Shown here piece after piece: positions 1 to 7,775 of a DNA stretch of 64,000 nt. The translations under genes were made by a program, and so were the position numbers. Under the pieces are notes generated by a model, which was not told where the DNA came from, did not search any database, and was given only the letters and a program-made list of their open reading frames with translations. The stretch comes from Lysobacter_I brunescens (lineage in GTDB: Bacteria; Pseudomonadota; Gammaproteobacteria; Xanthomonadales; Xanthomonadaceae): contig NZ_JBHTIF010000003.1 in assembly GCF_042677005.1 (NCBI RefSeq), positions 248,001-312,000 on the forward strand, in the 5' to 3' direction. Position 1 is the stretch's first letter; every line of letters starts with the position of its first letter.

Positions 1-374
1 CGCAGGCTGTCGTTCTTCTCGGCATAGGCCCGGGCGATCACGCGGATGAAGGCGCCGCCGCCGTGGCGGTCCTGGGCCATGGCCAGCGGGGGTTCGACGA
101 AGGCCGCGAGGATGCCGTCAAGGTCGGCGGGGTCGGCCTCGATCGCCGCCTGCAGCAGGGCGATGCGCTGGCCGCTCATCTCGTCCATCCGGCGACGGAA
201 AACCTCGTTGACCAAGTTCTCCTTGCTGCCGAAGTGGTAGTTGACCGCGGCGATGTTCACGTCCGCCTGGCTGGTGACCTGGCGGAGCGAGGTGCCGCCG
301 AAACCGTACTGGGCGAAGAGGGTCTCCGCCGCGTCGAGGATGCGTTCCTTGGTCGAGAACTGGGCCTTGCTCAT
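1..374 (-). CDS. TetR/AcrR-family transcriptional regulator, partial (runs off left edge)
   Basis: The reverse-strand protein begins MSKAQFSTKERILDAAETLF and continues with a TetR-type helix-turn-helix (about residues 10-55, including GGTSLRQVTSQADVNIAAVNY). The C-terminal ligand domain is cut by the window edge. The ATG at 374 is preceded by GGAGGCGAC, a good ribosome site. A DMRHGGGAFIRVIAR-like stretch near the edge suggests the CerR/CecR C-terminal subgroup (inference). A perfect palindrome 48 bp upstream probably serves as its own operator. TetR proteins are usually ligand-released repressors; the ligand and target genes cannot be read here. Confidence 0.85.
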   Translation of the reverse strand, partial: MSKAQFSTKERILDAAETLFAQYGFGGTSLRQVTSQADVNIAAVNYHFGSKENLVNEVFRRRMDEMSGQRIALLQAAIEADPADLDGILAAFVEPPLAMAQDRHGGGAFIRVIARAYAEKNDSL

Positions 375-421
375 GTCGCCTCCGCATGGGATCGGTGTCG
401 CGTCCCGGCGACCGGTCTGAA

Positions 422-437
422 TCAAACGCTTGTTTGA
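422..437. promoter_or_regulatory. Candidate TetR operator palindrome
   Basis: TCAAACGCTTGTTTGA is a perfect dyad: TCAAAC and GTTTGA arms around a GCTT spacer. It lies between the leftward TetR start (374) and rightward ndk. Size and symmetry suit a TetR dimer, and the position suits autoregulation. Binding is inferred. Confidence 0.55.
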
Positions 438-531
438 GCGCCTGCGGAGACTACCCCCGGATCGACCGCGATGCAAACACCGGCTGGAAATGTGATCGCC
501 GACAAGGATGCAAGGAGACCCTCGACCGGGT

Positions 532-537
532 TAGAAT
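532..537 (+). promoter_or_regulatory. Possible -10 element (TAGAAT) upstream of ndk
   Basis: TAGAAT lies about 110 bp before the ndk start in an otherwise GC-rich stretch. No convincing -35 is visible 16-18 bp upstream, so this is weak. The hairpin at 559-583 lies just downstream, so transcription from here would meet it before ndk. Confidence 0.25.
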
Positions 538-558
538 CCTCTGCAGCCGAATCGGCTA

Positions 559-583
559 AACCCGCGTTCCCACGCGGGTTTTT
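559..583 (+). terminator. Rho-independent terminator-like hairpin in front of ndk
   Basis: AACCCGCGT and ACGCGGGTT (559-567 and 572-580) form a perfect 9-bp stem with a 4-nt loop, followed by a short T run. No rightward gene precedes it, so it is either an orphan terminator or a leader structure (attenuator) for ndk. Confidence 0.6.
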
Positions 584-649
584 CCTTCCCATTCATGTTA
601 TGGTCCGGTCCCAGCGACTGCGGCCGAACGACCCCTGGAGATATCCACA

Positions 650-1075
650 ATGGCGCTTGAGCGCACCATTTCGATCATCAAGCCCGACGCCGTCGCCAAG
701 AACGTCATCGGTGAAATCTATTCCCGCTTCGAGAAGGCCGGCCTCAAGGTCGTCGCCGCGAAGATGAAGCACCTGTCGCGCAAGGAAGCCGAAGGCTTCT
801 ACGCCGTGCATCGCGAACGCCCGTTCTTCAACGCGCTGGTCGAGTTCATGACCTCCGGCCCGGTGATGATCCAGGTGCTCGAAGGCGAGGGCGCCGTGCT
901 CAAGAACCGCGAGCTGATGGGCGCCACCAATCCGAAGGACGCCGCGCCGGGCACCATCCGCGCCGATTTCGCCGAATCGATCGACGCCAACGCCGTGCAC
1001 GGTTCCGACTCGCTGGAGAACGCCGCGATCGAGATCGCGTATTTCTTCAGCACCACCGAACTCTGCCCGCGCTGA
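650..1075 (+). CDS. ndk: Nucleoside diphosphate kinase
   Basis: The 141-residue protein has the usual family length. It moves the gamma phosphate of ATP onto NDPs through a phospho-histidine, balancing cytoplasmic NTP and dNTP pools. The catalytic histidine is H117 in NAVHGSDS, and the N-terminal ERTISIIKPDAV strand is diagnostic. A GGAGATATCCACA stretch gives the ribosome site. It is followed 28 bp later by rlmN, the conserved gammaproteobacterial order. Confidence 0.97.
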   Translation: MALERTISIIKPDAVAKNVIGEIYSRFEKAGLKVVAAKMKHLSRKEAEGFYAVHRERPFFNALVEFMTSGPVMIQVLEGEGAVLKNRELMGATNPKDAAPGTIRADFAESIDANAVHGSDSLENAAIEIAYFFSTTELCPR

Positions 1076-1103
1076 TCCCGCCGGTCGAAGGAAAGCAGTC
1101 CCC

Positions 1104-2294
1104 GTGACCGAGGTCGTGCAAAACACCGCAGCCAAGCAGAACCTGCTCGACCTCGATCGCGAGGGTCTGGAGCGCTTCTTCGCCGAGGTTCTCGGCGAGA
1201 AGCGCTACCGCGCCCACCAGATCATGAAGTGGATCCACCACCGTCACGTCACCGAGTTCGACCAGATGACGGACCTGGGCAAGGCGCTGCGCGCCAAGCT
1301 CGAAGCGCACGCCGAAGTGCGCGTGCCGCTGATCCAGTTCGACAAGCCCTCCGAAGACGGCACCCACAAGTGGCTGTTGGGCATGGATGGCAAGAACGCC
1401 ATCGAAACCGTCTACATTCCCGACAAGGGCCGCGGCACGCTGTGCGTGTCCTCGCAGGTCGGCTGTGCACTGAACTGCACCTTCTGCTCGACCGCGACCC
1501 AGGGCTTCAACCGCAACCTGTCCACCGCCGAGATCATCGGCCAGGTGTGGACCGCCGCGCGCCACCTCGGGAACATCCCGCACAAGCAGCGCAAGCTCAC
1601 CAACGTCGTGATGATGGGCATGGGTGAGCCGCTGGCCAATTTCGACAACGTCGTGCGCGCCATGAGCGTGATGCGCGACGACCTGGGTTACGGCCTGGCG
1701 AACAAGCGCGTCACGCTGTCGACCGCCGGCATGGTGCCGATGATCGATCGCCTGGCGCAGGAAAGCGACGTCTCGCTCGCGGTGTCGCTGCACGCGCCGA
1801 ACGACGAACTGCGCGACCAGCTGGTGCCGCTGAACAGGAAGTACCCCATCGAAGAGCTGATGGCCGCCTGCGTGCGCTACGCCAAGCGCAAGAAGGGCGA
1901 GTCCGTCACCTTCGAGTACACGCTGATGAAGGGCGTCAACGACCAGCCGCAGCATGCGCGCGAACTGGTCCGCCTGCTGCGCGCGTTCGACAACGCCGTG
2001 CAGATGAAGGACGCCGCCAAGGTCAACCTGATTCCGTTCAATCCATTCCCCGGCACGCGTTACGAGCGCCCGGAGGACGCGGTCATCCGCGCCTTCCAGA
2101 AGTTGCTCAACGATGCCGGGATGATCGCGCCGGTCCGTCGTACGCGTGGCGACGACATCGATGCCGCCTGCGGCCAGCTCAAGGGCCAGGTGGCGGACCG
2201 GACGCGGCGACAGGCCGAATTCCGAAAGTCGCTGGAAGCGCGCGTGGGGCGCGCATCGGGCGACGAGGATCCAGAGGCGGCGCATGCGGCGTGA
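1104..2294 (+). CDS. rlmN: Dual-specificity 23S rRNA A2503 / tRNA A37 C2-methyltransferase
   Basis: This is a radical-SAM enzyme of 396 residues that uses SAM both as radical source and methyl donor to make m2A in 23S rRNA and certain tRNAs. The CxxxCxxC cluster motif is C121, C125 and C128 (CALNCTFC). The GMGEPLANFDNV segment and the later MKGVNDQ segment are family hallmarks. The start is GTG at 1104, preceded by GGAAAGCAG. The C-terminal tail after CGQLKGQVADRTRR is longer than in E. coli and low in complexity. Confidence 0.96.
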   Translation: MTEVVQNTAAKQNLLDLDREGLERFFAEVLGEKRYRAHQIMKWIHHRHVTEFDQMTDLGKALRAKLEAHAEVRVPLIQFDKPSEDGTHKWLLGMDGKNAIETVYIPDKGRGTLCVSSQVGCALNCTFCSTATQGFNRNLSTAEIIGQVWTAARHLGNIPHKQRKLTNVVMMGMGEPLANFDNVVRAMSVMRDDLGYGLANKRVTLSTAGMVPMIDRLAQESDVSLAVSLHAPNDELRDQLVPLNRKYPIEELMAACVRYAKRKKGESVTFEYTLMKGVNDQPQHARELVRLLRAFDNAVQMKDAAKVNLIPFNPFPGTRYERPEDAVIRAFQKLLNDAGMIAPVRRTRGDDIDAACGQLKGQVADRTRRQAEFRKSLEARVGRASGDEDPEAAHAA

Positions 2295-2381
2295 TGCGCC
2301 TCCCGCCAAGACCGTCGACGATGCTCCGGCGAGCGTCGTCGATGCAATGCAGGGTCGCTTTGCTTTGGGGAGCCATTCGCG

Positions 2382-3221
2382 ATGACATCGTTGGAGACCG
2401 GGATGCCCGAGACGGTTCGCGGCATCGGTGAAAGATTGCGACAGGCCCGCGTGCGTGCGGGCATCAGTCCTGCGGAAGCGGGCGCGAAGCTGAAGATGCC
2501 GACCCACGTCATCGAGGCGCTGGAGCGCGAGGACTGGAGCAGGATCGGTGCGCCGGTCTTCGTGCGCGGCCACCTGCGCAGCTACGCGAAGCTGCTGGGA
2601 CTGCCGGCCGATGCCATCGCTGCCAACGTGGCAGTGCCTGCGCCCAAGGCCGCCGAGCTGGTGCCGCGGACCTACACGCCGCGCATGCAGCGCGTGGTCG
2701 AACAGACCGGCCGCCGTCTCGTGTACGTCCTGATCACCGCCACCATCGCCGTCCCGGTGTGGCTGGCGACGCGGTCCCATCTGGATGGCAGCGCCAACGA
2801 CGCGGTTCCGCTGGATGGCGCCGCCAGCCTGACCCTGCCGCAGCCGGCGACCGCCACCACGGCCGATACCGGCACGGCTTCGGCGCGTGTCCAGCCCGAG
2901 CCGCTGGTCGCATCCATCGCGCCGATGCCGCAGCGTCCGCAGGCAACGACTGCTGCGAGCGATCTCACCGTCTCGTTCAGTGGCGAAAGCTGGGTGCGCG
3001 TGACTGCGGCCGACGGCAGCGTCATCGAGCAGGCACTCGTCCAGCCCGGCCAGCAGCGCGTGTTCAAGGCCGGCCAGCTCGGTCAGGCCGTGCTCGGCAA
3101 TGCCCAGGCCATCGCCGTGCAGTACCAGGGCCGTCCGGTGGACCTCACGCCCTACATCCGCGCGAATGTGGCGCGCTTTACGGTATCCTCTGACGGTTCT
3201 CTCCAGCCGGTCGATCGCTGA
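2382..3221 (+). CDS. rodZ: RodZ-like cytoskeleton/cell-shape protein
   Basis: The 279 residues follow the RodZ plan: an N-terminal Xre-type helix-turn-helix (about 10-75), one transmembrane helix (about 112-130, LVYVLITATIAVPVWL), a periplasmic Pro/Thr/Ala-rich linker and a C-terminal DUF4115 beta domain (FSGESWVRVTAADG to the end). In E. coli RodZ links MreB to the elongation machinery. Relative to the E. coli order, pilF/pilW is missing between rlmN and this gene, which is only 88 bp downstream of rlmN. Confidence 0.9.
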   Translation: MTSLETGMPETVRGIGERLRQARVRAGISPAEAGAKLKMPTHVIEALEREDWSRIGAPVFVRGHLRSYAKLLGLPADAIAANVAVPAPKAAELVPRTYTPRMQRVVEQTGRRLVYVLITATIAVPVWLATRSHLDGSANDAVPLDGAASLTLPQPATATTADTGTASARVQPEPLVASIAPMPQRPQATTAASDLTVSFSGESWVRVTAADGSVIEQALVQPGQQRVFKAGQLGQAVLGNAQAIAVQYQGRPVDLTPYIRANVARFTVSSDGSLQPVDR

Positions 3222-3556
3222 GGGATCCCGGTGAGGCCGGGCAGGCGCGCGTCGCTTCGCCCGGTACGGGGTTCGCTGCGACGCCGCCGCTGAAGCGATC
3301 CGGAAACGCGCAACCCCGTCCCATCCTGCTGCGGCTTCAGCCGCCTCCAGGCCCGGTCCGGTCGTTTCCCTGCCATGTCCCCGTGCCTGCCGGCCGACCG
3401 CCGCAGCCCGATGCGACGGCAGGGATTCAGGCGTCGACTGCTACAACGTCGCGACATCGCGACGCCGGCCCAGTCGATCGCGTGCGTTCCGGGTGGCTTG
3501 CATCGGCCCCGGCACCCGCCATCCACCGCAGCCGTATCCATCACAACGAAGACACC
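3222..3556. other. 335-bp intergenic stretch with no supported gene
   Basis: In E. coli ispG and hisS lie here. I see no coding frame with domain-like content. The piece GCGGCTTCAGCCGC (near 3348) matches the core of the GTAGGAG-type palindromic repeats of this family, so a decayed repeat may be present. Confidence 0.5.
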
Positions 3557-4189
3557 ATGGCGATCGACGATCTCCTCGACGAACACGAACAAAGCGAACG
3601 CGTCCGCAAATGGCTGCGCGAGAATGCCCTTGGCCTGATCGGCGGCGTGGGCCTCGGCCTCGCCGCGGTCTACGGTTATTTCTGGTGGGGCGACCGTCAG
3701 GACGCCGAACGCCTGAAGGCCAGCGACCAGTACCAGGTCGTCGTCCAGGAGCTCAAGGCCAACAAGCTCAAGGAAGCCCAGGGCAAGGTCGGCGAGCTGA
3801 AGGACACCGCCTTCGCCGCGCTGGTCGCGCTCGACATCGCCAAGGCCCAGCTGGACGCCGGCAAGCGCGATGACGCCATCGCCACCCTGCGCGCGGCGAA
3901 GACCACCGACAGCATGGTCGCGCCGATCGTCCAGCAACGCCTCGCGCGCCTGCTGATCGATGCGGGCAAGCACGAGGAGGCCCTCGGTCTGCTCAAGGCC
4001 GCCGACGATGCGACGAGTCATGAAGTGCGCGGCGACGCGCTGTTCGCGCTGGGCCGCAAGGACCAGGCCCGCGACGCCTATAACAAGGCCCTGGGCCTGC
4101 TCGACGTGGCCGCGCCGCAGCGCCGCCTGCTCGAACTCAAACTGACCCAGGCCGGCGGCACGCCGCCGAAACCCGCTACCGCTTCCTGA
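3557..4189 (+). CDS. yfgM: YfgM-family ancillary TPR protein
   Basis: The 210-residue protein starts MAIDDLLDEHEQSERVRKW, has one N-terminal membrane helix (about 24-44, NALGLIGGVGLGLAAVYGYFWW) and a TPR-like helical periplasmic domain. YfgM associates with the SecYEG translocon and periplasmic chaperones in E. coli and is routinely encoded beside bamB. The start at 3557 follows AACGAAGACACC; an upstream in-frame extension is possible but does not resemble the family. bamB starts 16 bp downstream. Confidence 0.9.
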   Translation: MAIDDLLDEHEQSERVRKWLRENALGLIGGVGLGLAAVYGYFWWGDRQDAERLKASDQYQVVVQELKANKLKEAQGKVGELKDTAFAALVALDIAKAQLDAGKRDDAIATLRAAKTTDSMVAPIVQQRLARLLIDAGKHEEALGLLKAADDATSHEVRGDALFALGRKDQARDAYNKALGLLDVAAPQRRLLELKLTQAGGTPPKPATAS

Positions 4190-4205
4190 GTACGACGACT
4201 TGCCG

Positions 4206-5399
4206 ATGACCTCGAATTCCCTCCCGCGCACCAGCGCAACCCTGCGGATCGCTCTCCTGGCCGCCGTGGTCGCGCTGTCCGGCTGTACCACCGTCAAGGG
4301 CTGGTTCGGCGACAAGAACGACGACAAGGCCGCGCGCAAGCCAGCCGAACTGGTCGAATTCACGCCCTCGGCCACGGTGACCAAGCTGTGGTCGGCGAAG
4401 GCCGGCGACGGCAACGAGAAGCTCGGCCTCACCCAGGGCCCGGTCGTCGCCGACGGCCGCGTCTATGCCGCCGCGATCGAAGGCGGCGTGCGCGCCCTCG
4501 ACCTGCAGACCGGCGCGCTGGTCTGGCAGCACAAGTCGGATCTCGAGATTTCCGGTGGCCCCGGCGCAGGCGAAGGCCTGGTCGTGTTCGGCACGCTCGA
4601 CGGCGACGTGGTCGCCCTCGACTCCGCCACCGGCACCGAGCGCTGGAAGGCCAAGCTCATCAGCGAAGTCATCGCCGCGCCTGCGATCGCGCAGGGCGTG
4701 GTGGTGGTGCGCTCCAACGACGGCCGCGTGACCGCGTTCGACATCACTGACGGCAAGCGCCGCTGGTTCTGGAACCGTGACCTCCCGCGCCTGACCGTGC
4801 GCGGCAACGATGCCCCGACCTTCGGCCCGGGCGTCGTGTTCGTGGGCAACGACGACGGCACCGTGGCGTCGCTGGCGCTGACCGATGGTCGTCCGCTGTG
4901 GGACCAGGCCGTGGGCCAGCCCGATGGTCGCTCCGAGCTGGATCGCATGGCCGACGTGGACGGCAGCCCGGTGCTCGATGGCGCCACGCTGTTCGCGTCG
5001 AGCTACAAGAAGCAGACCATCGCCATCGAGGCGCCGAGCGGTCGTCCGCTGTGGGCGCAGGACCATGGCGGCGCCGGTCGCGTCGGCCTGGCCACCGATC
5101 GCGTGGTCGTCGCAGACCCGGCGGGCGTCGTCTGGGCACTGGACAAGAATGGCGGCACCGCGATGTGGCAGCAGGCGGGCCTGGCCCGCCGCAGCCTGTC
5201 CGGCGCCGCGGTGCAGGGCGAGTTCGCGGTGGTCGGCGATTACGACGGCTACCTGCACTGGCTGCGCCTGGACAACGGCGACTTCGGTGCCCGCGTCCGT
5301 GCCGGCCGCGACCCGATCAATGCGGCGCCGGTCGTGTCCGACGGCATCCTGCTGGTCCAGACCGCGAGCGGTGACCTGAGCGCCTGGCGCGTCCAGTAA
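4206..5399 (+). CDS. bamB: Outer membrane assembly lipoprotein BamB
   Basis: The 397-residue protein has a lipoprotein signal with lipobox LSGC (lipidated Cys27) followed by a PQQ-type eight-bladed beta-propeller; repeats such as VYAAAIEGGVRALDLQTGALVW and VVALDSATGTERWKAK are visible. BamB works with BamA in folding outer-membrane beta barrels. A TTG two codons upstream (4200) is an alternative start, but the ATG at 4206 gives a normal signal peptide. A strong terminator follows at 5422. Confidence 0.95.
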   Translation: MTSNSLPRTSATLRIALLAAVVALSGCTTVKGWFGDKNDDKAARKPAELVEFTPSATVTKLWSAKAGDGNEKLGLTQGPVVADGRVYAAAIEGGVRALDLQTGALVWQHKSDLEISGGPGAGEGLVVFGTLDGDVVALDSATGTERWKAKLISEVIAAPAIAQGVVVVRSNDGRVTAFDITDGKRRWFWNRDLPRLTVRGNDAPTFGPGVVFVGNDDGTVASLALTDGRPLWDQAVGQPDGRSELDRMADVDGSPVLDGATLFASSYKKQTIAIEAPSGRPLWAQDHGGAGRVGLATDRVVVADPAGVVWALDKNGGTAMWQQAGLARRSLSGAAVQGEFAVVGDYDGYLHWLRLDNGDFGARVRAGRDPINAAPVVSDGILLVQTASGDLSAWRVQ

Positions 5400-5421
5400 T
5401 CCCTCGCAAGGCATCACCGAC

Positions 5422-5458
5422 GACCCCGGGGAGCCCGACTGCCCGGGGTCGTCTTTTT
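5422..5458 (+). terminator. Rho-independent terminator after bamB
   Basis: GACCCCGGG (5422-5430) pairs perfectly with CCCGGGGTC (5442-5450), followed by GTCTTTTT. It ends the yfgM-bamB unit; der starts 78 bp downstream and may need its own promoter. Confidence 0.85.
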
Positions 5459-5535
5459 CGGTATGGTGTCCGCAGCGCTCCACCAGGCGCGACACCCGCC
5501 GCATCCCATCCCGCTACGTTTCCGGTTCGAACCCC

Positions 5536-6936
5536 ATGCTGCCTCTCGTCGCCCTCGTCGGCCGCCCCAATGTCGGCAAATCGACACTGTTCAATGCGCT
5601 GACCCGCACCCGCGATGCGCTCGTGCACGACGAGCCGGGCGTGACCCGCGACCGCAACTACGGGATCTGTCGCCTGAACGAGGCGCGGCCGTTCGTGATC
5701 GTCGATACCGGCGGCATCGCCGGCGAGGACGAAGGCCTGGCCGGAGCGACCGCGCGGCAGTCGCGCGCCGCCGCCGAGGAAGCCGACCTGGTGCTGTTCG
5801 TCGTCGACGGCCGCGAAGGTCCTTCGGCGCTGGACGACGAAATCCTGCGCTGGCTGCGCAAGGCCGCGCGCCCGACGGTGCTGGTGGTCAACAAGACCGA
5901 CGGCATCGACAGCCGCGCCGCCATCGCCGAGTTCTCGCGCTACGGCATCGCCGATGCGCTGGCCGTGTCGTCCGCGCATCGCCAGGGCCTGGACCGCCTG
6001 CTTGACGACGTCCTCTCGCGCCTGCCGGAAGAGGGCGACACCGAAGTCCTCGACAACGACCCGGAGCGCGTCCGCATCGCCTTCGTCGGCCGCCCGAACG
6101 TGGGCAAGTCGACGCTGGTCAACCGCATCCTCGGCGAGGAGCGGATGATCGCCTCCGACGTGCCGGGCACCACCCGCGATTCGATCGCGGTGGACATGGA
6201 GCGCGACGGCCGCAAGTACCGCCTGATCGACACCGCCGGCATCCGCCGCAAGTCGAAGGTCGAGGAAGCGGTCGAGAAGTTCTCGATCGTGAAGACGCTG
6301 CAGGCCATCGAGCAGTGCCAGGTCGCGGTGATCATGCTCGACGCCAGCGAAGGCGTGACCGACCAGGACGCCAGCGTGCTCGGCGCGGTGCTCGACGCCG
6401 GCCGTGCGCTGGTCGTCGCGGTGAACAAGTGGGACGGGCTGAGCCAGTACCAGCGCGAGCAGACCGACGGTCTGCTGTCGCGCAAGCTGTCGTTCGTGAA
6501 CTGGGCCGAGGCCGTGCACATCAGCGCGAAGCACGGTTCGGGCCTGCGCGAGCTGTTCGGCGCCGTGCATCGCGCCCACCGCTCGGCGACCTACAAGTTC
6601 AGCACCTCCGAAGTCACCCAGGCGATGGAAGTCGCCTACGAGACCAATCCGCCCCCGTCGATCCGTGGCCACGTCTCCAAGCTGCGCTTCGCGCACCCGG
6701 GCGGCGAGAATCCGCCGACCTTCGTGGTCCACGGCACGCGCCTGCGCAACCTGCCGGAAAGCTACCGCCGCTATCTCGAGAACTTCTTCCGCAAGCGCTT
6801 CAAGCTGATCGGCACCCCGGTGCGTTTCGTGTTCAAGGAAGGCGACAACCCGTACAAGGACAAGAAGAACGTGCTGACCGAAGGCCAGATCAAGAAACGC
6901 CAGCGGATGATCCGGCACGTCAAGCGGAACAAATGA
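5536..6936 (+). CDS. der: Ribosome-assembly GTPase Der (EngA)
   Basis: The 466-residue protein has two tandem GTPase domains, each with GRPNVGKST (residues 9-17 and about 184-192), plus DTGG/DTAG switch motifs, NKTD and NKWD, and a C-terminal KH-like domain. Der is essential for maturation of the 50S subunit. Its TGA stop overlaps the ATG of the next small gene (ATGA), indicating translational coupling. Confidence 0.97.
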   Translation: MLPLVALVGRPNVGKSTLFNALTRTRDALVHDEPGVTRDRNYGICRLNEARPFVIVDTGGIAGEDEGLAGATARQSRAAAEEADLVLFVVDGREGPSALDDEILRWLRKAARPTVLVVNKTDGIDSRAAIAEFSRYGIADALAVSSAHRQGLDRLLDDVLSRLPEEGDTEVLDNDPERVRIAFVGRPNVGKSTLVNRILGEERMIASDVPGTTRDSIAVDMERDGRKYRLIDTAGIRRKSKVEEAVEKFSIVKTLQAIEQCQVAVIMLDASEGVTDQDASVLGAVLDAGRALVVAVNKWDGLSQYQREQTDGLLSRKLSFVNWAEAVHISAKHGSGLRELFGAVHRAHRSATYKFSTSEVTQAMEVAYETNPPPSIRGHVSKLRFAHPGGENPPTFVVHGTRLRNLPESYRRYLENFFRKRFKLIGTPVRFVFKEGDNPYKDKKNVLTEGQIKKRQRMIRHVKRNK

Positions 6937-7178
6937 TCGACTCGATCGACACCTATGTGCGAACCCATGGTGCCGCTTGCCCTGTGTGTGGTGGGCGCGA
7001 CCTGGATCGTGCACCTGCGAGCATCATCCCCGTGCCTCAATCTGGCGAATTGACCGTGTGGGTCGGCTGCGAAAGTTGCCGCTCGACCTGGCAGGAAATC
7101 TATCGGCTGGTTGATTGCGTCGAGCTGTCGGATACCGATGGAAAGCCACTCGAGTTTGCCGCGAGTCGTCCCAATTGA
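6933..7178 (+). CDS. Small zinc-ribbon-like protein, function unknown
   Basis: The 81-residue protein has two CxxC pairs, C16-P-V-C19 and C46-E-S-C49, the layout of a single zinc ribbon. The rest is short beta-rich sequence (GELTVWVGCESCRSTW). The start overlaps the der stop by 4 bp, so it is probably co-translated with der. No enzymatic motif is visible. A nucleic-acid or protein-binding role is possible but only an inference. Confidence 0.7.
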   Translation: MIDSIDTYVRTHGAACPVCGGRDLDRAPASIIPVPQSGELTVWVGCESCRSTWQEIYRLVDCVELSDTDGKPLEFAASRPN

Positions 7179-7181
7179 ACT

Positions 7182-7775
7182 ATGCGTCTGCCTTCGCCCC
7201 ATGAGCTGACACTCGGCCTGATCGCCGGCGGTCGCGCATCGCGGCTGGGCGGTGTCGACAAGGCCTGGCTGATGCGCGGCGGCGTGTCGCAGGTGCTGCG
7301 CTGGACGCGGCGCTTTCCCGGCGAACATGGCCCGGTGCTGGTATCCGCCAACCGCGATCCGGATCGCTACGCCGCGCATGGACTGTTCGTCGTCGGCGAC
7401 CGGCATCCGGACCTCGGCCCGATCGGCGGCCTCGATGCGCTGTCGCAGGCCTGCGCGACGCCATGGCTGCTGACGCTGCCGGTCGACCTGGTCGGCGTGA
7501 ACGATTGCCTGGTCCGCACCCTGGTCTCGAAACGCGATGCCGACGGTGCCTTCGCCCGCGACGACGACGGCGTGCAGCCGCTGGTCGCGCTGTGGCGCGC
7601 CGAGGCCCTGCGCATCGCCTGCGCCGAAGCGATCTCACGCGGTGAGATTGCGATCCATCGCCTGCAGGCGACGCTGCGCATGGCCGAGGTCGCATTCACG
7701 GGCTTCCGCTTCGGCAATCTCAACACGCCCGACGACCTGCGCGCGGCGGGCATCGACCCGGAACCAACGGCATGA
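7182..7775 (+). CDS. mobA: Molybdenum cofactor guanylyltransferase
   Basis: The 197-residue protein has the nucleotidyltransferase signature LIAGGRASRLGGVDKAW near the N-terminus and the VDLVGV metal-binding region. MobA attaches GMP to molybdopterin to form MGD, used by DMSO-reductase-type enzymes. It sits 3 bp after the zinc-ribbon gene and its TGA overlaps the moeA ATG, so the Moco genes form one unit. Confidence 0.9.
   Translation: MRLPSPHELTLGLIAGGRASRLGGVDKAWLMRGGVSQVLRWTRRFPGEHGPVLVSANRDPDRYAAHGLFVVGDRHPDLGPIGGLDALSQACATPWLLTLPVDLVGVNDCLVRTLVSKRDADGAFARDDDGVQPLVALWRAEALRIACAEAISRGEIAIHRLQATLRMAEVAFTGFRFGNLNTPDDLRAAGIDPEPTA

Noticed and set aside
521..548. tRNA-3'-end-like sequence (GGTTAGAATCCTCTGC) before a terminator
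   Set aside because: The T-stem does not pair and no upstream cloverleaf parts are present; not a tRNA.
1047..2780. Long minus-strand frame opposite rlmN/rodZ
   Set aside because: Antisense shadow; Arg/His/Gly-rich low-information translation.
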